Below are positions 28,536 to 36,107 of a stretch of 64,000 nucleotides of DNA, piece by piece. Where the stretch lies: positions 279,396-343,395 of the forward strand of contig NZ_FMUS01000001.1 of assembly GCF_900101495.1 (NCBI RefSeq). The letters are read 5' to 3'. The translations under genes were made by a program, and so were the position numbers. Position 1 is the stretch's first letter. Each line of letters starts with the position of its first letter. The notes under the pieces were generated by a model that worked only from the letters and a program-made list of their open reading frames with translations, was not told where the DNA came from and did not search any database. Source of the stretch: Alkaliphilus peptidifermentans DSM 18978 (GTDB taxonomy: Bacteria > Bacillota > Clostridia > Peptostreptococcales > Natronincolaceae).

Positions 28536-29966
28536 TTATTCAAATAATATTGTGACCTTCTTTATTTGCTGCTCTAACCACTGAATCATTTGAGCTGTTT
28601 GTATTTCTGTTGAGCTTTCAGCCATCACACGAAGATATGGCTCTGTCCCAGAAAATCTTATACTAATCCAGCTATTATCCTGTAGGCAATACTTAACACC
28701 GTCTAATTTATTTACATTTACTACCTCTCGACCTGTAATTTCATTAGGTACTAAACAATTTACATATTCTAGAATTTTATTTTTTTCCTTTGGTAAGAAT
28801 CGATAATTTTTTTCTGAAAAATAAAAATAACCAAACCTTTCTTTCATTTCCCTTATAATCTCACTAAGTTTCTTCTTTTTTATAGCAATCATTTCTAGCA
28901 TTAGCCCTGCAGCCAAAATCCCATCCTTCTCAAGCAGGTGATTCCTTATAGCAATTCCTCCACTACTTTCGCCTCCAATAATGGCATCTGTCGTCAACAA
29001 TTGCTCTCCTATATATTTAAAGCCTACAGGAGTTTCATAAACTCTATATCCATACTCCTTTGCTATAGAATCTAACAAATGGGTAGTACAAACATTTCGA
29101 GCAACACCGCCCATATACCCTTTTACTTCTAAAAAGTAATAATATAATAGTCCTATGATTTCATTAGGGTGCAAAAAATCTCCTCTATCATCGATTACCG
29201 CTAGTCGATCTGCATCTCCATCTGTGGCAAAGGCAACATCATATTTTCCTTCCTTCATCATGTGCCTCAATCTCCATAAAGACTCTCTATTGGGAGCTGG
29301 AACTCGCCCTCCAAATAAGGGATCCCTTTGACTATGTATTGTTTTCAAATTGCACCTACTATCCACCAACAACATTTCCATACATGTTACGCCGGTGCCA
29401 TACATAGGATCATATAAGACATTCATTCTTTTTTCTTTTATTAAGTTTAAATCTAAACAAGACTCAATATCTGAAATATACTCATGTTGCATATTTATGA
29501 TTTTAATATTATTCTGTTTTATAGCCTGCTCCCATGAAATAGATTTTACCTGTTCTACTGATAAACCATTAATCTTATCCTCTAAATGGCTAGTAAATTC
29601 TACTGTAGCTGGAAGGCCTCCTTTACAGGTGTACTTTACTCCATTATATATGGCAGGATTATGACTAGCAGTAAAGGTAAGTCCACAGCTGGTATTCAGC
29701 TCTCTAGTAGTAAATGTAACCAATGGTGTTGGTACTGGCTTGTGTAGCATGTATACAGTTATCCCATTTGCTGCAAAAACACATCCAGCACTTTGTGCAA
29801 AGTTTTCTGACATGAATCGATTATCATATCCAATAACTATTCCTAATGATTCCTCGTCTTTTTCTAGAATATCTTCCGCCACTGCTTGAGCAAACAACCG
29901 AACATTTTCAAATGTAAATTCTTCAGCAATGATTCCTCTCCAGCCACCAGTCCCAAACTTAATCAT
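28536..29966 (-). CDS. Phosphoglucomutase/phosphomannomutase
   Basis: 476 residues from ATG 29966 (GGGGAAGGA before it). N-terminal FGTGGWRGIIAEEFT, active-site Ser in TASHNP, metal-binding DGDADR, sugar loop GGESSGG and phosphate-binding RFSGTEPYLRV are all intact. Interconverts hexose 1- and 6-phosphates in the cytosol. It is inserted between the binding-protein and ATPase genes of an ABC importer, the main clue that the importer handles sugar phosphates rather than iron. The exact sugar is not determinable. Confidence 0.92.
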   Translation of the reverse strand: MIKFGTGGWRGIIAEEFTFENVRLFAQAVAEDILEKDEESLGIVIGYDNRFMSENFAQSAGCVFAANGITVYMLHKPVPTPLVTFTTRELNTSCGLTFTASHNPAIYNGVKYTCKGGLPATVEFTSHLEDKINGLSVEQVKSISWEQAIKQNNIKIINMQHEYISDIESCLDLNLIKEKRMNVLYDPMYGTGVTCMEMLLVDSRCNLKTIHSQRDPLFGGRVPAPNRESLWRLRHMMKEGKYDVAFATDGDADRLAVIDDRGDFLHPNEIIGLLYYYFLEVKGYMGGVARNVCTTHLLDSIAKEYGYRVYETPVGFKYIGEQLLTTDAIIGGESSGGIAIRNHLLEKDGILAAGLMLEMIAIKKKKLSEIIREMKERFGYFYFSEKNYRFLPKEKNKILEYVNCLVPNEITGREVVNVNKLDGVKYCLQDNSWISIRFSGTEPYLRVMAESSTEIQTAQMIQWLEQQIKKVTILFE

Positions 29967-29992
29967 AATCCTTCCCCTTTCTACTTTAAGAA

Positions 29993-30023
29993 GAAGGGAC
30001 ATTATTATAACTCATGTCCCTTC
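29993..30023 (-). terminator. Intra-operon hairpin after binding-protein gene
   Basis: A 9-bp perfect stem (29993-30001 with 30015-30023; GAAGGGACA) with a 13-base loop but only a weak T tail sits between the binding-protein stop and the phosphoglucomutase gene. Such partial terminators or mRNA stabilisers raise binding-protein dosage over the rest of the operon. Confidence 0.5.
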
Positions 30024-30030
30024 AAATCTG

Positions 30031-31107
30031 CTATTCTCTTCCGATTACGATGTTTCTCCATTTATCCAATACTTCATCTTTATTATTAGCTGCCCATGAA
30101 AAATCATAGTCTACTAACTTTATTTTATCAATTGGATCTAATCCTTCTGGTGCTTCTAAATCTGAACGAATAGACCGTCGGCTAAAGTTGTTAACAACAA
30201 TATTTTGTACATCCTTACCCACTACGAAATCAATAAACAGCTTTGCATTTTCCATGTTCTTTGCATCCTTAATTACTGCAATTCCATCTGGTACAGCTGA
30301 AGTACCTTCTGATGGATACACAACTCCCACGTCAGCTCCTGCTACTACATATCGCATTGCTGCTTCTTCCAATGTCAGCCCTATGCTATACTCGCCATCA
30401 GCAACTCCCACAAATACACCTGAAGAGCTACCAATAATTTTTCCATCTAAATTGTCAATAAAACTTCGTATAAAATTCCACCCATCGTCACCATCATTTT
30501 CAAATGCTTTTAAAATAGTTACAAGGGTTGTATAGGAGGAACCAGACCGAGCTGGGTCTGCATATGCAATTTTACCCTTCCATTTGTCATCTAATAGATC
30601 TTCCCAAGATGTTGGTACATCTTCTGGCTTTACTAGCTTTTTGTTATACATAATAACCATTGGCAGTGCACTAAAGCCAGTCCAATTATATTCTGCATCT
30701 TTAAAATATGGCGCAATCATGTTATCTTCTTGAGTTTTATAGGGTTCAAAATAATCTTTAAAAGAATCCAGTGATTCAGCACCACCACCCCACATAACAT
30801 CTCCTAATGGATTAGCGCTTTCTGCTTCTATTCTCTTTAAAAGCTCTCCGGTTCCAGCTGCAACTACGTCTACTTGTACTCCTGTTCTTTCTTGAAACTC
30901 TTTTACAATGGGATTAATTACTTCTGCACTATGCGGACTATACACAGTAACTGATCCTGAAGCTTTTTGTTCCGTTGAGTTTTCTTGTTGAGTATCGTTT
31001 TCCTCTGGTGTCTGCTGGCCTACTTCGTTATCAGAACTACAACCAACAAGAAGCCCTCCTATAAGTAGTACGGATAAAACAATCGCTATGATTTTTTTAT
31101 AATTCAT
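30031..31107 (-). CDS. ABC substrate-binding lipoprotein, AfuA/HptA-like
   Basis: 358 residues. Lipobox LLVGC with Cys23, then a Ser/Glu/Gln-rich linker and a periplasmic-binding-protein type II fold from about residue 50. VTVYSPHSAEVINPIVKEF starts the ligand lobe, and VVAAGTGELLKRIEAE, then GDVMWGGGAE, match the AfuA-type sequence. The double Tyr that binds Fe(III) in FbpA is not seen. AfuA binds glucose-6-P and related sugar phosphates; S. aureus HptA is the related sensor. First gene of a ten-gene operon. Confidence 0.85.
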   Translation of the reverse strand: MNYKKIIAIVLSVLLIGGLLVGCSSDNEVGQQTPEENDTQQENSTEQKASGSVTVYSPHSAEVINPIVKEFQERTGVQVDVVAAGTGELLKRIEAESANPLGDVMWGGGAESLDSFKDYFEPYKTQEDNMIAPYFKDAEYNWTGFSALPMVIMYNKKLVKPEDVPTSWEDLLDDKWKGKIAYADPARSGSSYTTLVTILKAFENDGDDGWNFIRSFIDNLDGKIIGSSSGVFVGVADGEYSIGLTLEEAAMRYVVAGADVGVVYPSEGTSAVPDGIAVIKDAKNMENAKLFIDFVVGKDVQNIVVNNFSRRSIRSDLEAPEGLDPIDKIKLVDYDFSWAANNKDEVLDKWRNIVIGRE

Positions 31108-31266
31108 AGTTTTGCCCCCTTTTTTGAATTTTCAAACTTCTATTTAATGTTACGTTATTTTGTATATCATACTCAATGCAAAATACTGTTATTTTGTTTA
31201 AAATTATGAACTTTTAATAAAAGAATTGCTTTTTTGCATAATCTAACAAACATACTTTCCTGGACA

Positions 31267-31298
31267 TAAAAATGGCACCTCATAAATGAGGGCCATAT
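31267..31298 (-). terminator. Terminator after mscS
   Basis: Stem ATGGC-CCTCAT/ATGAGG-GCCAT (31272-31296) with a T-rich tail on the minus strand. It separates the mscS group from the ABC operon. Confidence 0.7.
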
Positions 31299-31365
31299 TA
31301 TAAAAACACGTTAAATGGCTATTAAGAATCTGAATAGCCTAATTTAAGGTTGATTTTAATATAGA

Positions 31366-32250
31366 TTATTTTGAGTCTCCATTAATTACAACTCTCCTTG
31401 GATAAGGGATTTCTATTCCTTCTTTATCGAAGGCTTGCTTAAAGGTCTTACGCATTAGTCTTTCCGTAGCCCATTGCTCCATTGGAACTGTTTTAGCCAT
31501 TACTGATATTACAACATCTGAGTTTCCTAGGTTTGTTACTCCCAACACAATTGGCCCCTCTAGAATTTGTGGGTTATTATTCCTTAATTCCTCTGAAGCC
31601 TCCTCTAGCACCTTAATAGCATTATCTATGTCCTCTTCATAGGCGATTGAAATATCTACCCATGCCCTCATTTTGCCTGTGCTTCTATTGGTCACCTTTT
31701 TTATTTCACCATTTGGGATTATGTATAAGTCACCGTTGAAACCACGTATCTTTGTTACCCTAAGGGCCATTTCCTCAACAATTCCTCCTACTCCATCGAT
31801 CTCAACATAATTTCCTACTCCAAATTGATCCTCAAATAAAATAAAGAATCCTGTGATTATATCTCTAACCAAGTTTTGAGCACCGAAGCCCAGTGCCAGT
31901 CCACCGATTCCTGCAGCTGCAATTAATGCTCCAATTTCTACTCCAAAGGAGTCTAGTATAGCTGTAAAGGCTATAAAATAAATAGTATATTTTACTAAGC
32001 TTTTTGTTAACCCCTTTAGTGTCTCTAATCTCGGTACATCTATCTTAAACTTTGCTTCTTGATTGGCATTAAAGAATCTTGTCTCAAAAAATTTATTTAT
32101 TAAGGACTGTAGTATTCTTATTGCTATTCTAGCAATTAATAATATAATTATAATATTTGCTAGTCTACTTATGTATACAGATAATTGCTCTGGATTCTTG
32201 AGAAAATCTAATGCTTCAGAAGCCCATCCTTTTTCTACACCAACAGACAC
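31366..32250 (-). CDS. mscS: MscS-family mechanosensitive channel
   Basis: 294 residues from GTG 32250 (GGGGGTG before it). Three membrane segments; TM3 has the family AAAGIGGLALGFGAQNLV pattern lining the pore, followed by the beta domain (FGVGNYVEIDGVGGIVEEM) and an alpha/beta C-terminal cage. Small YkuT-type channel that releases solutes on hypo-osmotic shock. Downstream of the DUF3343 gene by 11 bases, so likely co-transcribed with yedF-DUF3343. Confidence 0.92.
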   Translation of the reverse strand: MSVGVEKGWASEALDFLKNPEQLSVYISRLANIIIILLIARIAIRILQSLINKFFETRFFNANQEAKFKIDVPRLETLKGLTKSLVKYTIYFIAFTAILDSFGVEIGALIAAAGIGGLALGFGAQNLVRDIITGFFILFEDQFGVGNYVEIDGVGGIVEEMALRVTKIRGFNGDLYIIPNGEIKKVTNRSTGKMRAWVDISIAYEEDIDNAIKVLEEASEELRNNNPQILEGPIVLGVTNLGNSDVVISVMAKTVPMEQWATERLMRKTFKQAFDKEGIEIPYPRRVVINGDSK

Positions 32251-32261
32251 TTCATCACCCC

Positions 32262-32528
32262 CTATATTAATTTATCAACGAGTTTTTCATTACCCTGTTT
32301 CTTAAGTTCATATATACCATTAATAGAAATATTCCCATTCTGTAAAGCTTCTTTGATTATTTTTAATGAGTCAATATTGAATCGAATAGAAAGACCACAG
32401 CTGGCAGTTATTTCCCTTGGAGTTGGTATAATTTCATTGGGTATTTTTTTATCCTTCAAGCATTTTTCTGCAGCAATTGCTGAATGAGTAGAATCGAAAA
32501 CTATTACATATATTTTTGAATTTTCCAT
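32262..32528 (-). CDS. DUF3343 putative Se/S carrier-like protein
   Basis: 88 residues. Start YVIVFDSTHSAIAAEKCLKD and motif EITASCGLSIRF with its conserved Cys are characteristic of DUF3343, a small YedF/TusA-associated family (sulfur/selenium carrier proposed). RBS GGAGC precedes ATG 32528. Directly follows yedF (9-base gap). Confidence 0.85.
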   Translation of the reverse strand: MENSKIYVIVFDSTHSAIAAEKCLKDKKIPNEIIPTPREITASCGLSIRFNIDSLKIIKEALQNGNISINGIYELKKQGNEKLVDKLI

Positions 32529-32537
32529 TTCAAGCTC

Positions 32538-33143
32538 CTATATTTTGATAGTATTTTTTGCATTATTTAGCTTTTCTACTATGGTGTACATATTACTAAC
32601 GCCACCCACAAGCAGCTTATCTTTAATTTTATAGTAATCCAAGCAGGTACCACAGGAGAGTATTTCGACTCCATTGGCTTCTAGTTTTCTCAAATTTTCT
32701 AGTACCTCTGAGCCCTCTATGGCTAGCTTAACACCGCTATTTAGAAATATGATGGCCTTAGGATATGGTGTAGATTCGGTTAATGTGTAAATGTAGCCCT
32801 TCATTAATATTTTGCCCAATTCCTCTGACCCTTCCCCAAAGCATGTATTAGTTACTAGAATAACTAAGTTTCTTTTTGGAAGATCATCACAGTTTATTTC
32901 GCCAGAAGCATGGATTCCTTCAAGGGAATGATCCTTAAATATATTAATATAATAATTCCCTTGGCTTTCCTTAATATCAACCTTTAACGTTAAGCTCTTG
33001 GCTAGCTTTGCTACGTTTTCTTTTGCCACTTCATTATCAACAATGGTAGTTATAATGCCCTCTTCTATGGCTTCTAAGGCTTTCTTTGTATGTATTACAG
33101 GCAATGGACAATTTAAGCCTCTTGCATCAATTTGTGTATTCAT
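32538..33143 (-). CDS. yedF: YedF, TusA/SirA-DsrE fusion (sulfur/selenium metabolism)
   Basis: 201 residues from ATG 33143. GGAGG is 8 bases before this ATG but only 2 before the ATG at 33149, which is rejected. TusA/SirA domain 1-75 with DARGLNCPLPV (reactive Cys in CPxP), then a DsrE-like domain with CFGEGSEELG and a second Cys pair SCGTCLDYY near 165. Proposed persulfide/perselenide relay in anaerobes, often near selD, which is not in this window. Confidence 0.9.
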   Translation of the reverse strand: MNTQIDARGLNCPLPVIHTKKALEAIEEGIITTIVDNEVAKENVAKLAKSLTLKVDIKESQGNYYINIFKDHSLEGIHASGEINCDDLPKRNLVILVTNTCFGEGSEELGKILMKGYIYTLTESTPYPKAIIFLNSGVKLAIEGSEVLENLRKLEANGVEILSCGTCLDYYKIKDKLLVGGVSNMYTIVEKLNNAKNTIKI

Positions 33144-33361
33144 TTTCATTCCTCCAACAATTTCAATTGTTTTTCTTATTCTTAGTATATCAATACCATC
33201 GAATATCTTCAATGTATTGTACCCAACTACATATCAATTCTATCTATTAAATTTTAGTATGATATCAAATTGGTCTATTCTAATACTATACATATTTATA
33301 GTGCTTAAATTAATTTTTTAAATTTATAAATTAATTATATTAATTATTTCTAAATTATATA

Positions 33362-33390
33362 TTGACTTTATTAATTATTAATTATATTAT
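33362..33390 (+). promoter_or_regulatory. Promoter of DUF2089-DUF4097 pair
   Basis: TTGACT (33362-33367), a 17-base spacer, TATTAT (33385-33390), in a very AT-rich stretch 55 bases before the first gene. The divergent yedF group starts 219 bases to the left; no operator is evident. Confidence 0.65.
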
Positions 33391-33444
33391 CTAATTATCA
33401 TAACTGTGAAAATGTTCCAACCATATTTGAAGGGAGCTTATACT

Positions 33445-33807
33445 ATGAAAAACAAGGTGCTTGGCCAATGTCCAGTTTGTAATCATCAATTGAAAATAAC
33501 ACGACTTCACTGCCGCCACTGTGATACTACTATAGAGGGAAGCTTTGAATTATGTAAATTTTCTAGACTTTCTCAAGAACACAAGGACTTTATTGATGTG
33601 TTTATTAAAAACCGAGGAAATATAAAGGAAATTGAAAGGGAGCTGGGGATTTCATATCCAACTGTCAGGAATAAACTTGAAGGTGTAATTGAGGCCTTAG
33701 GCCATAGCTCTGTTCCTATTACCTCTACTAATAAAAAAGATGTACTTGAAAGCTTAAGTAGAGGAGAAATTACAGCTGAAGAGGCTGTTAAGCTATTAAA
33801 AGAATAA
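33445..33807 (+). CDS. DUF2089 zinc-ribbon/HTH regulator
   Basis: 120 residues from ATG 33445 (AAGGGAG 8 bases before; an in-frame ATG at 33406 lacks an RBS). N-terminal zinc ribbon with CPVC...CRHC (about 8-32), then a helix-turn-helix (KEIERELGISYPTVRNKLEG), as in DUF2089. The C-terminus ends SRGEITAEEAVKLLKE, the same kind of helical hairpin found at the start of the next protein. Likely cytosolic transcription factor controlling this two-gene unit. Confidence 0.85.
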   Translation: MKNKVLGQCPVCNHQLKITRLHCRHCDTTIEGSFELCKFSRLSQEHKDFIDVFIKNRGNIKEIERELGISYPTVRNKLEGVIEALGHSSVPITSTNKKDVLESLSRGEITAEEAVKLLKE

Positions 33808-33834
33808 TTTTATATTAAGAAGGAGCTGATTTTT

Positions 33835-35049
33835 TTGACTGAGGAAAGATTAATTATTTTAAAGCTACTGGAAGAGGGAAAAATTAATAAGGAGGAAGCT
33901 GCAAGATTGCTGGAAGCCTTAGATGATGAGGATCGTGACAACACCTCCAACCATAACGGTTCTTACTCATCTAAGAAGGATTCAAAAAAGCATAAGAATA
34001 TTCATATTCATCATGATGATGACTTTACTAGTTCCTTTGAAAACTTTGATAAGCGCATGGACGATTTTGGAAAGCATATGGAGGATTTTGGCGAAAAATT
34101 TGGTGAAAGAATGAGTCATATAGGAGTTCACCTAGCAGAAAAATCAATGGGGTTTGCAGAAAAAATTCTAGATTTTGTCGAAAAGAACGTAGATATTGAA
34201 AACTTATCGAAGTACAACGAAGACTCAAAATATAAAAGCTATGAGGAGATTTATAAGATAGATGCTCCAGAAGCCCTAAAGACTCTAGATATACTTGCAA
34301 AAAATGGGAAGATATATTTATCCAGCTGGGATGAGGATAATATTTCTGTAAAGGCTTCTATTAGAGCACTTCCTGAAGAATATGAATACCACAAACCCAT
34401 ATTGCAGACAAAGAAGGAGAGCTCTTCAGTAGCTTTGTTTCCAAAGGAGCTTGAAAAACTTATGATTCAGCTGGAGGTATTTGTTCCTTCTTCTCTTATT
34501 GATACTATTAAAGCCAATACTAAAAACGCAGCTATTTATATAGAGGATATAGAGTGTAATAAAATTTGCTGTCATACAAAAAATGCATCTATTATTTTAA
34601 AGGAACTGAAAGTTCACAAAGAGATAAGCTGTTCCACAACCAACGCTAAAATTTCCTTTAGTGATATTATTGCTAATCATATTTTAGCTGCCACTAAAAA
34701 TGCTAAGGTTTTAATTGATAACACCAGCGCTTCCAAAATAGAGACATTAACCACTAATTCTAAAATATTAGTTAGTAATTTAATCTATGATAAATTAGAG
34801 CTTATTCATCTTAAAACCTCAAATGGTAAAATTGAAATTAAAGGTGATGTTCCTCAAGCTATAGGTATTGGCCTTGAAGCAGTAACCACCAACGGGTCCA
34901 TTAGAACCCCCTTCTCCATGACCTATACTGAGAAAACAGTTGGCTCAACCATGAAGCTTTACGGTAAAAGCACAAATTATGACAGTTGTAATAAAAGCGT
35001 TAGTATTAAAGCCTTCACTACAAACGACGACATACTTATTTCAAATTAA
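33835..35049 (+). CDS. DUF4097 beta-helix protein with N-terminal SHOCT-like motif
   Basis: 404 residues from TTG 33835 (AAGGAG 10 bases before). The N-terminus ILKLLEEGKINKEEAARLLEAL is a short helical motif shared with DUF2089/YvlB proteins. An acidic, His-rich linker (about 40-75) follows, then DUF4097 from about 135 with repeated KNAxI strands (TKNAAIYIEDIE, TKNASIILKEL, TTNAKISFSD, TKNAKVLID). These are predicted to form a right-handed beta-helix. No signal peptide. B. subtilis YvlB, a relative, is an envelope-stress gene. Co-transcribed with DUF2089. Confidence 0.85.
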   Translation: MTEERLIILKLLEEGKINKEEAARLLEALDDEDRDNTSNHNGSYSSKKDSKKHKNIHIHHDDDFTSSFENFDKRMDDFGKHMEDFGEKFGERMSHIGVHLAEKSMGFAEKILDFVEKNVDIENLSKYNEDSKYKSYEEIYKIDAPEALKTLDILAKNGKIYLSSWDEDNISVKASIRALPEEYEYHKPILQTKKESSSVALFPKELEKLMIQLEVFVPSSLIDTIKANTKNAAIYIEDIECNKICCHTKNASIILKELKVHKEISCSTTNAKISFSDIIANHILAATKNAKVLIDNTSASKIETLTTNSKILVSNLIYDKLELIHLKTSNGKIEIKGDVPQAIGIGLEAVTTNGSIRTPFSMTYTEKTVGSTMKLYGKSTNYDSCNKSVSIKAFTTNDDILISN

Positions 35050-35050
35050 T

Positions 35051-35080
35051 AAAAACATGAGAGAAATCTCATGTTTTTTT
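35051..35080 (+). terminator. Terminator after DUF4097 gene
   Basis: AAACATGAGA/TCTCATGTTT stem with GAAA loop and a T run, 2 bases beyond the stop. Confidence 0.85.
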
Positions 35081-35093
35081 ATTATTATGTAAT

Positions 35094-35360
35094 GCTGTGC
35101 ACCTCACTTCGACAGATTGCCATAGGCGTTACTTAAGCAGTTAGCTCGAATCAGGCTGCCCTACGGCACACGAAAGGGATTACTTACCGTTGCTTCCTTC
35201 CGGACCTGGCGGGGTTCGCAAGCTTCCATTGCGTAGGACCCGATCTTCATTACCACTTACTTAAGGCTGCCCTACATACAACATGCCTCAGTGAGGAATT
35301 CAATCCTGCTATAGCGGGTTGCAGGTTACAGGGCACCGCTACCTCCCCATCTAGCACAGC
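35094..35360 (-). ncRNA. ffs: Signal recognition particle RNA, large (Alu-containing) type
   Basis: About 267 nt. Ends pair (GCTGTGC 35094-35100 with GCACAGC 35354-35360). The minus-strand sequence begins with TGCTAGATGGGGAGGTAGCGG and a GTAACCTGCAACC Alu domain, and has the conserved S-domain tip CAGGTCCGGAAGGAAGCA. Binds Ffh to target nascent membrane proteins. The Alu domain marks the Bacillus/Clostridium form. Ends are approximate. Confidence 0.95.
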
Positions 35361-35378
35361 AAACTTATAAACTTTTAA

Positions 35379-35467
35379 TGGCGGAGAGAGCGGGACTCGA
35401 ACCCGCGGGGCCTTTCGGCCTTACACGCTTTCCAGGCGTGCCCCTTAGCCAACTCGGACACCTCTCC
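35379..35467 (-). tRNA. tRNA-Ser (GGA)
   Basis: 89 nt including encoded CCA. Acceptor GGAGAGG pairs with the 3' end. Anticodon loop CTGGAAA gives anticodon GGA (reads UCC/UCU). A long variable arm (GGCCGAAAGGCC type) and T loop GGTTCGAGTCC are present. It lies between ffs and tadA, a common clostridial arrangement. Confidence 0.97.
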
Positions 35468-35475
35468 TTGCGTAT

Positions 35476-35928
35476 TTAAGCTTTTTTTCTCAGCTCTTTA
35501 AAAAAGCGCCTCATAATATCAGCACATTCTTCTTCTAAAACACCGGTAGTTATTTCTACCTGATGATTAAATTCATTCATATTTAATAAATTTACTATAG
35601 ATCCACATGCACCTGCCTTTGGGTCCATACTTCCTATAACCACCCGTTGAATACGACTTTGAAGTATTGCCCCTGCACACATAGGACAGGGTTCTATTGT
35701 AGCATATAGGGTGCTGTTTGTCAACCTCCATCCCCCTAATGCCTCACATGCTTCTTTGATGGCAATCAATTCAGCATGGGCAGTGGCGTCCTTTAATGTT
35801 TCCCTTAAATTATGAGCAGCAGAAACAATTTTGTTATCTCTGACAATTACTGCACCAATTGGTACTTCCTTCTTGTCAAAAGCCTTTAATGCTTCCTCCA
35901 ATGCAAACCTCATGTAATACTCATCCAC
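35476..35928 (-). CDS. tadA: tRNA-specific adenosine deaminase TadA
   Basis: 150 residues. Zinc-site motifs HAELIAI (His plus catalytic Glu) and PCPMCAGAI (two Cys), with the family-typical KKEVPIGAVIV near the start and a C-terminal RRFFKELR. Makes inosine at position 34 of tRNA-Arg(ACG). Directly upstream of tRNA-Ser and SRP RNA on the same strand. Confidence 0.94.
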   Translation of the reverse strand: MDEYYMRFALEEALKAFDKKEVPIGAVIVRDNKIVSAAHNLRETLKDATAHAELIAIKEACEALGGWRLTNSTLYATIEPCPMCAGAILQSRIQRVVIGSMDPKAGACGSIVNLLNMNEFNHQVEITTGVLEEECADIMRRFFKELRKKA

Positions 35929-36061
35929 ATTAATTCCTCCAATAATGGAGCTTTTATAAAATAAAACTATAGATATTAGTTTTTCCGTTATTTACTGTAA
36001 AAATTCAGTACAAGTAATATATTAAATAAAATCCGTCTAAAAGTCAATGGTTGTATTTGCT

Positions 36062-36095
36062 AAATGGCCCCCATCTATTTTAGATAGGGGCCATA
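36062..36095 (-). terminator. Terminator after SLH protein gene
   Basis: Stem ATGGCCCCCATCTA / TAGATAGGGGCCAT (36063-36094, one bulge), 13 bases after the stop. T-rich on both sides. Confidence 0.8.
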
Positions 36096-36107
36096 ATAAT
36101 ACTATGA

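Noticed and set aside
25727..31107. Iron(III) transporter
   Set aside because: The binding protein lacks a visible double-Tyr iron site and the operon holds sugar-phosphate enzymes. Kept as an alternative only.
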